Part shown: piece after piece, positions 36,868 through 44,899 of the stretch
How positions within the stretch are numbered: the stretch's first letter is position 1
Layout: each line of letters begins with the position of its first letter
Source: Paludisphaera mucosa
GTDB taxonomy: Bacteria > Planctomycetota > Planctomycetia > Isosphaerales > Isosphaeraceae
Direction of reading: 5' to 3'
NCBI RefSeq assembly: GCF_029589435.1
Contig: NZ_JARRAG010000002.1
Span: forward strand, 2,108,001-2,172,000
DNA: 64,000 bases
Position numbers and translations under genes: made by a program
Notes under the pieces: model-generated
Told to the model about the DNA's origin: nothing
The model's database searches: none
The model's input: the letters and a program-made list of their open reading frames with translations, nothing else

Positions 36868-39800
36868 ATGGCCGAAGATCGCTCGAACGACCCCCTGTTC
36901 GCCGACTGGGACATCGAGTCCGACCGTTCGCTGGAATCGTTCCGGCCGACGCCGCCGGCCGTCCGGCATCGCCCGCGAGACGGCGACCGGCCGTCGAAGT
37001 CGGCGTCGCCGCGCGGCTCGGACCCGGATACGTGCGTTTTCTATGGCCGAGACCGCGAGGAGGGCTCCACCGAGGCCGCATCCTCGCCCGCGCGGGGGGA
37101 GTTGCCCCGTCCCGGCGACGAGGTCGGCGGCTTCCGCCTGATCGCCGAGCTGGGCCGCGGCGCCTTCGCCCGCGTCTTCCTGGCCGAGGAGGCGAGCCTG
37201 GGCGGCCGGCCGGTCGCGCTGAAGGTCTCGGCGGCCGAGGGGGACGAGCCCCAGCTCCTGGCGAGGCTGCAGCACGCCCACATCGTCCCGGTCCACTCGG
37301 TCCGCGACGACCCGGCGACGGGCCTCCGCCTGCTCTGCATGCCGTACCTGGGGGGGGCGAACCTGGCGCAGGTGCTGGAGGAGGCGTGGGCCCTTCGCGG
37401 CGTCGACGCCAAGGATCCCAGCCTGGTCGAAGCCCTCGATCAGCTCTCGCGCCGCCTACCGCCGCTGGCCGCCGAGAGCCTGGCGGCGGGCCGGCGGCCG
37501 TCACGGTCGCGGTCGCGCGACGGCCGCTCGCTGCGGCTCGACCCTCCCGCGAACATCACCCCCTCCGCGTCACCGTCGGCCGGCTCGGGCCCCGAGCGAC
37601 CCTCTCGGCGGTTCTCGCCGCTGCGTTGGATGCTGGAACGCCCGGACGCCCCAGCGGCGAGCCCGACGGTCGACGCCGAGGACGACATGCTGCCGTCGCG
37701 TCGGTTCCTCCGCCGGGCCGACGCGGTGCGGGCCGCGGTCTGGGTGGTCGCCCGGCTGGCCGAGGGGCTCGAACACGCCCATTCCCGGGGGCTGCTCCAT
37801 CGCGACCTGAAGCCGTCGAACGTCCTGATCGCGGCCGACGGAACGCCGATGCTTCTGGACTTCAACCTCTCGGTCGAAACCCCCGCGTGCGAGGAGGGCG
37901 CCGACGCCTCGATCGAGCGGGCGACGCTCGGCGGCACGCTGCCCTACATGGCGCCCGAGCATCTCGACGCCCTGGACCCCCAGGGGAGCGCCCGTCCCGA
38001 GGCCGTCGACGAGCGGTCCGACCTCTATTCGCTGGGCCTGATCCTCTTCGAGATGATCGCGGGCGAGCCCGCCTACCCGAGCCCGACGACCCTCGGCGGC
38101 CCGCTCCAGGCGCTCCGACGGATGCTCGCCGGGCGGCGGCTCGCCCCCCCTTCGCTCCGCCGTCACGTCCCCGACGTCCCGCCCAGCCTCGACGCGCTGG
38201 TGACGAAGTGCCTCGACCCCGACCCGGGCAAGCGGCACCGCTCGGCGGGCGATCTCGCCGAGGACCTGCGCCGGTTCCTCGACGACCTGCCGATGAAGCA
38301 CGGCCCGGAACCGAGCCTCGTCGAGCGGGGCCGGAAATGGGCGAGGCGGCACCCCGCGGCCTGCTCCTCGACTTCGACCGCCGTGGGGGCCGTGATCCTG
38401 ATCGGGCTGGTGCTGCTGGGCTCGATGCAGGTTTTCGAGGCGATGCAAGGGCTGCACGCCCGGCTGAAGCTCCGCAAGTTCCAGCGCGACGCGATGGAAT
38501 GTCAGTTCCTCCTCAACACCTTCGGCGACGACGACGCGCGGATCCGGCGCGGGATCGACCTGGCGGCGTCGACGCTCGCGGCCGCGGGCGTCGACGAGTC
38601 GAGCCCCGCCGCGCGCGGCCTGGGGGGGGCCTGGATCGGCCGGCTCGCGGAGTCGGAACGCAGCGACGTGCGGCGCTCGATCGTCGAGCTGATCCTCCAG
38701 GATGCGCACGCCCGGGTCGTGCTGGCGGGCCGGGGCCGCGACGAGGCGAAACGTCGCGAGGCGATGGAAGCGGCCGTCGCGAGGCTCGACCGCCTGGCGG
38801 ACGGCGGCGAGGACGTCCCGTCGATCCTCTTCCGCCGCCGCTCCCGCTACCGGGCGGCCCTCGGCGACGCGAACGGCGCGGCCGCCGACCAGGCGGAGGC
38901 CTCGGCACGGCCGCCGGCGACCGGCAACGACTGGACGGCGCTGGGGATGTTCCACCTGACGAACGGCGAGGTCGCCGCCGCCGAGCCGGCCCTGCGAGAG
39001 GCGATCGCGATCGACGTGACGTCGTTCTGGGCCTGGTTCGCGCTCGGGCATTGCCACTACGAGCAAGGGAGGTTCGGCGAGGCGGTCGGCGACTTCACCG
39101 CCTGCGTGGTCGCCCGCCCCGACTTCGCCTGGGGCCACTTCAATAGGGGCCTGACGCTGGCCCGCGCGGGGAGGCCGCGCGACGCCCTCGACGCCTACGA
39201 CCGGGCGCTCGCCCTCGACCCCGACTTCGCCGAGGCTCGTGTCGACCGCGGCCTGGTCGAGCTGGAGCTGGACCTGCCGGCTCGGGCCGAGGACGACCTC
39301 CGCATCGCCCTGGCCCGGTCGCGTCGCGAGCCGCGGGTGCCGGCTGCGCTCGGCGACGCCCTCGCCCGCCAGGGGAAGGCGGCCGAGGCCGAACGCCTCT
39401 TCGACGACCTGCTCGCCCGTTCGCCCCGCGACGCGGGCCTTCGCGCGGCCCGGGGCGTCGTCCGGCTCCGGACCGATCTCGAAGCGGCCGCCGACGATTT
39501 CAACGCCGTCCTGGCCGAGGATCCCCGCCACCCCCTCGCCCACTACGGGCTGGCCCGCGTGCTCCGGGGCCGCGACCGGGCCGCCGCCCTGGCCCACCTG
39601 GACCAGGCCCTGCAAGCCGACCCCGAGATGTACGACGCCGTCGAATTGCGGGCGCTCGAACGGGCCCGCGGCGGCGACCGCGGCGCGCGGGACGACGTCG
39701 ACCGGCTCGTCGCGAACCCCACGGCCAACCGCCTCTACAACGCCGCCTGCGCCCTGGCGATCCTGGGAGACGCGGCCCGCGCGGTCGAGCTGCTGGAGCG

Positions 39801-39915
39801 ATCTCTCCTCTCCGGCTTCCCGGCCACGACCGCGGCCGCCGATCCCGACCTCGCGAGCCTTCGCGAGCGAGCCGACTACCAGGCCGCGCTGGAGCGGCCG
39901 GCCGTCGCGCGCTGA
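36868..39915 (+). CDS. Second serine/threonine protein kinase with TPR repeats
   Basis: A 1015-residue paralogue of the kinase at 20813-24781. Kinase motifs: ELGRGAFARVF (about 90), VALKVS (about 116), a Ser/Arg/Pro-rich insertion of roughly 90 residues, HRDLKPSN (about 312), LLDFN (about 331), and MAPEHLD (about 361). A membrane helix follows (about 503-525, VGAVILIGLVLLGSMQVF), then TPR-like repeats from about 690 to the end. The long block HRDxKPSNVLIAADGTPMLL is shared with the first kinase, but no sigma factor is adjacent. An in-frame ATG at 36814 is an alternative start; 36868 has GAGG upstream. It ends five bases before the convergent cbiO-type gene. Confidence 0.9.
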   Translation: MAEDRSNDPLFADWDIESDRSLESFRPTPPAVRHRPRDGDRPSKSASPRGSDPDTCVFYGRDREEGSTEAASSPARGELPRPGDEVGGFRLIAELGRGAFARVFLAEEASLGGRPVALKVSAAEGDEPQLLARLQHAHIVPVHSVRDDPATGLRLLCMPYLGGANLAQVLEEAWALRGVDAKDPSLVEALDQLSRRLPPLAAESLAAGRRPSRSRSRDGRSLRLDPPANITPSASPSAGSGPERPSRRFSPLRWMLERPDAPAASPTVDAEDDMLPSRRFLRRADAVRAAVWVVARLAEGLEHAHSRGLLHRDLKPSNVLIAADGTPMLLDFNLSVETPACEEGADASIERATLGGTLPYMAPEHLDALDPQGSARPEAVDERSDLYSLGLILFEMIAGEPAYPSPTTLGGPLQALRRMLAGRRLAPPSLRRHVPDVPPSLDALVTKCLDPDPGKRHRSAGDLAEDLRRFLDDLPMKHGPEPSLVERGRKWARRHPAACSSTSTAVGAVILIGLVLLGSMQVFEAMQGLHARLKLRKFQRDAMECQFLLNTFGDDDARIRRGIDLAASTLAAAGVDESSPAARGLGGAWIGRLAESERSDVRRSIVELILQDAHARVVLAGRGRDEAKRREAMEAAVARLDRLADGGEDVPSILFRRRSRYRAALGDANGAAADQAEASARPPATGNDWTALGMFHLTNGEVAAAEPALREAIAIDVTSFWAWFALGHCHYEQGRFGEAVGDFTACVVARPDFAWGHFNRGLTLARAGRPRDALDAYDRALALDPDFAEARVDRGLVELELDLPARAEDDLRIALARSRREPRVPAALGDALARQGKAAEAERLFDDLLARSPRDAGLRAARGVVRLRTDLEAAADDFNAVLAEDPRHPLAHYGLARVLRGRDRAAALAHLDQALQADPEMYDAVELRALERARGGDRGARDDVDRLVANPTANRLYNAACALAILGDAARAVELLERSLLSGFPATTAAADPDLASLRERADYQAALERPAVAR

Positions 39916-39920
39916 TCGCC

Positions 39921-40715
39921 TCAGGAGGCCGAGCCGTCGCGCCGGCCGATGAGCAGGCTGAGGGGACGTTCGAGGCCGTGGGCTTCCAGGAGCGTCTCGT
40001 CGTCGAGGATCCGGCGCGAGGGGCCGTCGGCGACGACCCGGCCGGCGTCCAGGAGGATGGTCCGGGGGCAGACCTCCAGCACCATCTCCAGGTCGTGAGT
40101 GGCGATCACCTTGGTGGCGGCGAGCGAGGCGATCAGTCGCAGGAAGCGGCGTCGTCCGCGGGGGTCGAGGTTGGCGGTCGGCTCGTCGAGGGCCAGCACC
40201 GACGGCCGGCAGGCGAGCACCCCGGCCAGGCAGACGCGCTTCCGCTCGCCGAAGCTGAGGCGGTGCGGCGCCCGGTCGGCGGCGTCGGCGAGGTCCACCC
40301 GCTCCAGGCATTCGAGGGCCAGCCTTCGCGCCTCGTCGGCGGCCAGGCCGAGGTTGAGGGGGCCGAAGGCGACGTCTTCGAGCACGGTCGTCGAGAAGAG
40401 CTGATCGTCGGGGTCCTGGAACAGCAGGCCGACCTTGCGACGCACTTGGACGGCGTCGTGCGCCGCGTCCAGGCCGTCGATCCAGACGGCCGGAGCCGAT
40501 CGACGTCCGCTCCACCTTCGGCCGGGCAGCAGGCCGTTGAGGTGCAGCAGGAGGGTGCTCTTGCCCGCCCCGTTGGGGCCCACCAGGGCCGTCGACTCGC
40601 CGGGAGCGATCTCCAGGGAGACCCCGTCGAGCGCGCGGCGGCCGTCGGGATAGTCGTACGTCAGGCCGCTCAGGCGGACGGCCGGCGGGGGCGTTTCGGC
40701 GTCGGTCGTCGCCAC
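39921..40715 (-). CDS. cbiO: Cobalt/nickel ECF transporter ATPase (CbiO type)
   Basis: A 264-residue ABC ATPase, the energising subunit of a group I ECF metal transporter. Walker A is GPNGAGKST, the Q-loop FQDPDDQLF, the signature LSFGERKR, Walker B VLALDEPTANLDP, and the switch His is in IATHD. FQDPDDQLFS is typical of CbiO/EcfA proteins. It is the last gene of the operon, three bases after the cbiQ stop. It acts on the cytoplasmic face of the membrane. Confidence 0.93.
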   Translation of the reverse strand: MATTDAETPPPAVRLSGLTYDYPDGRRALDGVSLEIAPGESTALVGPNGAGKSTLLLHLNGLLPGRRWSGRRSAPAVWIDGLDAAHDAVQVRRKVGLLFQDPDDQLFSTTVLEDVAFGPLNLGLAADEARRLALECLERVDLADAADRAPHRLSFGERKRVCLAGVLACRPSVLALDEPTANLDPRGRRRFLRLIASLAATKVIATHDLEMVLEVCPRTILLDAGRVVADGPSRRILDDETLLEAHGLERPLSLLIGRRDGSAS

Positions 40716-40718
40716 GGG

Positions 40719-41342
40719 TCAGTCGTCCAGGGTCCGCAGGGTGCCGTCCCATCCCCTCGCCGTCATCGCCGCGAAGACCCGCTCCTCGCGCTCCATCGCC
40801 CGGAACAGGAGGACGCCGATCAGGCTGGCGAGCGTCCCGAAGCCTGGCCCGAACCGCCGGAAGCTGCGGGCGCGGCGGGCGGTCGTCATGCGGTCGAGTT
40901 CGTCGTGGAGGACGAAGAGGTAGCGGTACATCAGCCCTAGGGTCGTCACCAGCGCGGCGGGCATGCCCAGCCGCCGCATCGCGACCAGGAGCTTCGTCCA
41001 GGGCGTGGCGTGCGCCAGGACCATCATCATGACGAACGCCAGGCTGCTGCGGGCGAGGAGGTCCAGGACGACGAGCCCTCGGCCCATCCCCGTCCGGGCC
41101 GCCAGACCGTCGGCCCGCAAAAATGCGAGGAAGCCCACGACGGCCGCGAAGCCCAGCCAGCGCAGGAGCAGTCGGAGCGGCGGGATCCTAACGGCGACCG
41201 CGACGGCGACGAGCAGGGCCGCGAGCACGCCCAGCAGCCGCCAGGATCCCGGCGGCGCGGCGACCACGGCCACGACGTAGGCGACGGCCGCCACGAGCTT
41301 CACCCGCGCATCGAGGCGATGGAGCGGGCCGTCAGGCGGCAT
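40719..41342 (-). CDS. cbiQ: Cobalt/nickel ECF transporter T component (CbiQ type)
   Basis: A 207-residue membrane protein with about five to six hydrophobic segments, starting LHRLDARVKLVAAVAYV, a typical EcfT/CbiQ beginning. The cytoplasmic coupling helices carry the Ala-Arg-Gly/Arg signatures, visible as TTARRARSF and MTARGWDG near the C-terminus. It links the CbiO ATPase to the metal-binding CbiM subunit. It overlaps the cbiM stop by 11 bases. Confidence 0.9.
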   Translation of the reverse strand: MPPDGPLHRLDARVKLVAAVAYVVAVVAAPPGSWRLLGVLAALLVAVAVAVRIPPLRLLLRWLGFAAVVGFLAFLRADGLAARTGMGRGLVVLDLLARSSLAFVMMMVLAHATPWTKLLVAMRRLGMPAALVTTLGLMYRYLFVLHDELDRMTTARRARSFRRFGPGFGTLASLIGVLLFRAMEREERVFAAMTARGWDGTLRTLDD

Positions 41343-42327
41343 CGACGAGCATCCTCTCCGCGTCGGCGTCCCGGCTCGCGAAGACCCGGGCCATCGACCA
41401 GGCGAAGGCGAAGACGACCAGCGTCCCGACGAGCCCGGCGGCTGCCGTGGCCGTCTTCACCTGGTCAAACGGCGTGAGGGCCGTCGGCAGCGGGGCCTGG
41501 TAATCGGGCATGGGAGCCTGGACGATCGGGGGCGCCTCGGCGTCGGGCAAGAACCCGAACTTCGCGCCCACGAATTCCAGGCCGTCGGGCGCGTCCCAGG
41601 CGAACGGCGAGGCGAAGACCGCGACTCCCAGGGCGATCCCCAGCCCCGCGACGGCCGTCGCCGCCCACCGCGTCGGCCGGCCGGCCGGCGCCTCCGCCTC
41701 GTCCTCGATCAATTCGGGGCGCGTCAGCAGGACGAACCGCACCACCAGGCCGGTGATCAGGGCCTCGCCCACGCCGATCGCCGCGTGGACCAGCGCCATC
41801 CAGCTCAGGATCCGGAAGAAGCCCTCGCGGCCCGCCCCGGCGGCCAGCTCGATCGAGAACGCGCCGGCGGCGAGCAGGACGGAGAACCAGGCCGCGATCA
41901 TGGAGCCGATCAAGATCCCCCGCCTCCCTCCCAGGGCTCGCCGGATCGGGGCGTAGACGGCGTATCCGCCCACCGAGCCGATCAGGCCCATGTTGAGGAA
42001 GTTCGCGCCCAGGGCCGTGACGCCGCCGTCCTGGAAGAGCAGGCACTGGACGATCAGGACCGCCGCGATCACGACGGCCCCCGCCCACGGCCCCAGGATC
42101 ACCGCCGACAGCACGCCCCCGAGCAGGTGGCCGGAGACGCCGGGTCCGACGGGGAAGTTGACCATCTGGGCCGCGAAGACGAACGCCGCCGTCATCCCCA
42201 TCAGCGAGGTCGCCCGTTCTCCATGACGCTCTTCGACGCGACGCAGGCCGTAGGCCAGGCCCGCCGCCCCGATCGCCATGGTCGCGATCGACGCCCTGGG
42301 ATCGATCAACACGTCCGGAATGTGCAT
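41332..42327 (-). CDS. cbiM: Cobalt/nickel ECF transporter S component, CbiM fused to a PDGLE (CbiN-like) domain
   Basis: A 331-residue membrane protein. The mature N-terminus MHIPDVLID carries the His2 metal ligand that is essential in CbiM/NikM proteins, which fixes the start at 42327. About seven hydrophobic segments follow (AAQMVNFPVGPGVSGHLLGG, LGANFLNMGLIGS). The C-terminal 110 residues contain a helix and WDAPDGLEFVG, the PDGLE domain found in CbiN or NikN, so M and N functions are fused. The specificity (nickel or cobalt) cannot be read directly; the NikR-like operator upstream hints at nickel. The operon order is cbiM-cbiQ-cbiO. Confidence 0.92.
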   Translation of the reverse strand: MHIPDVLIDPRASIATMAIGAAGLAYGLRRVEERHGERATSLMGMTAAFVFAAQMVNFPVGPGVSGHLLGGVLSAVILGPWAGAVVIAAVLIVQCLLFQDGGVTALGANFLNMGLIGSVGGYAVYAPIRRALGGRRGILIGSMIAAWFSVLLAAGAFSIELAAGAGREGFFRILSWMALVHAAIGVGEALITGLVVRFVLLTRPELIEDEAEAPAGRPTRWAATAVAGLGIALGVAVFASPFAWDAPDGLEFVGAKFGFLPDAEAPPIVQAPMPDYQAPLPTALTPFDQVKTATAAAGLVGTLVVFAFAWSMARVFASRDADAERMLVDAA

Positions 42328-42400
42328 GGCGGGTCCTGGTTCGGTCCGGCCCGGGTCGGCCCGGCCCCCCGAGGGGCGGCGGCGCGAGCGGCACCCGGAG

Positions 42401-42430
42401 ATCATAAACCACGGTATGGCGTTCGGTCAA
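42401..42430 (-). promoter_or_regulatory. Sigma-70 promoter of the cbiMQO operon
   Basis: On the minus strand, TTGACC (42425-42430) and TATGAT (42401-42406) are separated by 18 bases. It is one of the best-formed promoters in the window and lies about 75 bases upstream of the cbiM start. The palindrome at 42412-42442 overlaps the -35 box and spacer. Confidence 0.65.
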
Positions 42431-42442
42431 AACATCATACCG
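42412..42442. promoter_or_regulatory. NikR-like palindromic operator upstream of cbiMQO
   Basis: CGGTATG (42412-42418) and CATACCG (42436-42442) are perfect inverted repeats separated by 17 bases; with flanks the arms extend to ten bases with one mismatch. NikR of E. coli binds GTATGA-N16-TCATAC, which leaves 18 bases between GTATG and CATAC, so the half-sites match and the spacing is one base shorter. Position over the promoter implies repression by metal. Confidence 0.6.
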
Positions 42443-42470
42443 CGGCGGGCGAGGCCGGCGAAGGGCCGCC

Positions 42471-43718
42471 TCACCGGCCGCCGAGGCTCGCCGAAGGATT
42501 CGCGGCGGGACAGGCCGGGAGGTTGGCGAGGCTGTGCTGGAACTTGTCGCGGACCTGGGAGAAGGCGTCGTCGTAGAGCATCTTCTCGGCCTCGTCGACG
42601 CGGTCCTGGCTCAGGGCCAGCCGGCCGGCGAGGTACGACGGCAGGCCGGGCACGGGGACGATGGTGCGGGCGTGGGGCGTGGTCTTGAAGATCTCCCTCC
42701 CGCGGTCGTGGAGGGCGAGCTGGACTTCGATGCGCGACAGGCGGTTCTGCGTCCCCAGATACGTCCCCTCCTGCGACTCGCGAATCGCGTAGCCGAACCG
42801 ATAAGGCGGATTCGACCAGAGGTCGCGCCATCGGGCCGTCGCCGGTGGGGCGAGGTAGCCCTTGGACCGGAGCGCCTCGACGATCATGGCCTGGAAGGCC
42901 CGCTCGTAGCCGGCGGGCGTCCCCAGGATGTAGGCCCCGGGGACGACGTCGATCGCAACCCCGCGACGGTCCACCAGGTTCGCCGCGATGGTGCGGAAAC
43001 GCTCCAGGGCGAGGCCCCGGTCGGGCTGCGAAAGGTGGCCGGCCAGGTCGGCTCCTTCTCCGCAAAGAGCGAGGGCCGCGGTGGGATTCGGCTCTCGCGC
43101 CGCCCGGGCGGCCAGGTCGTCGATCCAGAGTTGAAGGGTCTCGACGAACCGCGCCTCCACGTCCTTGCGCACCGGGGCCAGGTCGCGGTCGGCGCCGACC
43201 CGGGCGACGAGATTCAGCCAGTCGCCCAGGGACTGCGAGTCCCGACCGTCGCTCTTCAGCTTCCCGAGGACCTGGTGCACATCGCGCCGGGCGAGGCCGC
43301 GACGTCGTTCTCGGATCGCCTCCGGCGCCTCGACGGGCACGTCGGTGGTGGGGGCGACCTCGAGCGCGGAGTCGAGGTCGATCAGGGCCAGGTCGAGCCG
43401 GCCCTCGGCCTCGTGCGCCTTCGACGAGGCGATCAGCCGCTCGATCGCCCGCGTCCGCCCGGCGCGCTCGCCTCGGATCAGCGTCTGGATGGCGGCCGTC
43501 GCGATGATCCCCATCAGGGCGAGGGCGACCCCCCACCAGGCCCAGGGGACCCATCGCGGCCGCTCGAACCGTTTACGCCGCCACGCCCCGTCGACGCGTG
43601 GCAGGAAGGGGACCTCGAGCAGGCTGTTGCAGAACTCGCACCGCACCTGCCGGCCGGGGCCGGCGCGTCTGACCTTGACGGTCTGGCCGCACTCCGGACA
43701 GGCGAATTCGCCGTCCAT
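42471..43718 (-). CDS. Zinc-ribbon membrane-anchored hypothetical protein
   Basis: A 415-residue protein. The first 35 residues hold a CPECG...CEFC zinc ribbon, common at the start of planctomycete membrane proteins. A single membrane helix follows (about 57-77, WVPWAWWGVALALMGIIATA). A TPR-like helical segment comes next (HEAEGRLDLALIDLDSALEVAP), then an extracytoplasmic domain with GAYILGTPAGYERAFQAMIVEAL and RIEVQLALHDRGREIFKT. No enzyme signature. The gene ends just before the cbiMQO operator and is probably a separate unit. Confidence 0.7.
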   Translation of the reverse strand: MDGEFACPECGQTVKVRRAGPGRQVRCEFCNSLLEVPFLPRVDGAWRRKRFERPRWVPWAWWGVALALMGIIATAAIQTLIRGERAGRTRAIERLIASSKAHEAEGRLDLALIDLDSALEVAPTTDVPVEAPEAIRERRRGLARRDVHQVLGKLKSDGRDSQSLGDWLNLVARVGADRDLAPVRKDVEARFVETLQLWIDDLAARAAREPNPTAALALCGEGADLAGHLSQPDRGLALERFRTIAANLVDRRGVAIDVVPGAYILGTPAGYERAFQAMIVEALRSKGYLAPPATARWRDLWSNPPYRFGYAIRESQEGTYLGTQNRLSRIEVQLALHDRGREIFKTTPHARTIVPVPGLPSYLAGRLALSQDRVDEAEKMLYDDAFSQVRDKFQHSLANLPACPAANPSASLGGR

Positions 43719-43800
43719 GTCAGGTGGGTCTCTCCAGGTTGGGCGGGACGAAACGAAGCGCGTCGTTTCATTCTACACCAACCCGGACGCGATGGGCGAG

Positions 43801-44586
43801 TCAGACCACGGGCTGGCCCGTGCAATGAGTCATGATCCAGGTGTCGACGTCGGAGAGCATGTCCGAGTTGAGGCGGTGATTGCAGGGGTAGGACTGGAAG
43901 GCGACCCGCAAGCCCCCGGCCCGCAAGGTGGCGACGTCGCGACGGGCGCGGTGGAGGGGGACGCGGGCGTTCCAGGCGCCGTGGACGGCCAGGACGGGGA
44001 AGTCGCGGCAGGCGTGGAACCGGGAGAGCGGCCGGAACCCGGAGGGCAACCAGCCGTTGATCGCGACGACGCCGGCGAACCGCTCCGGGAAGCTCAGGCC
44101 GAGGCGATAGGCCGCGGCCGCACCCTCGCCGCAGCCGACCAGGAAGATCCGCTCGGAGTGTACGTGCATCAGGCTGCGGATCTCGCGGACGCCGGCGAAG
44201 ACCCCTTCTTCCAGCCGCATCATCGAGTCGAGCTCGGGCTCACGCATGGCGCGGCGGAACCGATCGCCCTCGCTGAGGATCGGGACGTTGCGGAAGCTGC
44301 TCCGCTCGGGGATTTCGAATTCCGGGCCCCACGAATATCCAACCGGGCGATCATGCTTGAAGACCGTCGCCGGCCCTCGCAGGCCGAGGCCGACGTAGTT
44401 GCGTCGGCTCAGGGCCGGCATCGCCCGGATGAGTTGATCCTCGTCGGCCCCCTTGCCGTGGAGCAGGACCAGGAGCGGGTATGCATAGTTGGGTTCATAC
44501 TGCCGCGGCACGAAGCGGGAGTCGACGAGCGCCGCCGTCCGCGGAGTCGTCGAAGAACCCTGGGCGTCTGTCCGGTCCTGGGCCAT
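43801..44586 (-). CDS. Alpha/beta-hydrolase (phospholipase/carboxylesterase family) lacking catalytic residues
   Basis: A 261-residue protein; ATG 44586 follows TGAGGAT. The fold matches the phospholipase/carboxylesterase family: PLLVLLHGKGADEDQLI near residue 40, a nucleophile-elbow segment FLVGCGEGAAAAYRLGL, VHGAWNARVPLHRAR, and CNHRLNSDMLSDVDTWI at the C-terminus. In active relatives the elbow is GFSQG and the acid loop HGxxDxxVP. Here the elbow Ser is Gly (GCGEG) and the Asp is Asn, while the His is kept. It is probably a non-catalytic relative, unless the Cys before the elbow Gly serves instead. The 82-base gap downstream leads to the zinc-ribbon gene. Confidence 0.8.
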   Translation of the reverse strand: MAQDRTDAQGSSTTPRTAALVDSRFVPRQYEPNYAYPLLVLLHGKGADEDQLIRAMPALSRRNYVGLGLRGPATVFKHDRPVGYSWGPEFEIPERSSFRNVPILSEGDRFRRAMREPELDSMMRLEEGVFAGVREIRSLMHVHSERIFLVGCGEGAAAAYRLGLSFPERFAGVVAINGWLPSGFRPLSRFHACRDFPVLAVHGAWNARVPLHRARRDVATLRAGGLRVAFQSYPCNHRLNSDMLSDVDTWIMTHCTGQPVV

Positions 44587-44899
44587 CGTAAAATCCTCAG
44601 TGAGCAAGACTTCAGGGAATGCGGTCGATGCCGAAGACCCTGGGCGGAGACCGGACGGCGGGCCTGGCGACACCCTCCCACGATGAAGGAGGGAGTGGAC
44701 CAGGCAAGCATAGCCGCGATCTTACCGCTCTTCAACAAACCGCCTAACTATTTTCCATTTTGTCTCAAGTTTCCCGGATTGCGATCCGAAGGACCGCCGA
44801 ATCCGTGGAATCTGCTAGGGTTGTGTCGATTGCCGCTCGTCCGGCGGATGGGCGGCCTGCGTAAAGACCGGGGTTGGCGAAGGCTCGATCGATCAGGCC
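44587..44899. other. Intergenic region with an A+T-rich patch
   Basis: 313 bases between two minus-strand genes. No gene is visible. Positions about 44740-44772 are unusually A+T-rich (AACTATTTTCCATTTTGTC), which suggests a promoter area for the hydrolase-like gene, but no pair of -35 and -10 boxes at correct spacing stands out. Confidence 0.4.

Noticed and set aside
42328-42470. Cobalamin riboswitch upstream of cbiMQO
   Set aside because: The leader from the predicted start site is only about 70 bases and I see no B12-box-like sequence. The promoter-palindrome arrangement explains regulation better.
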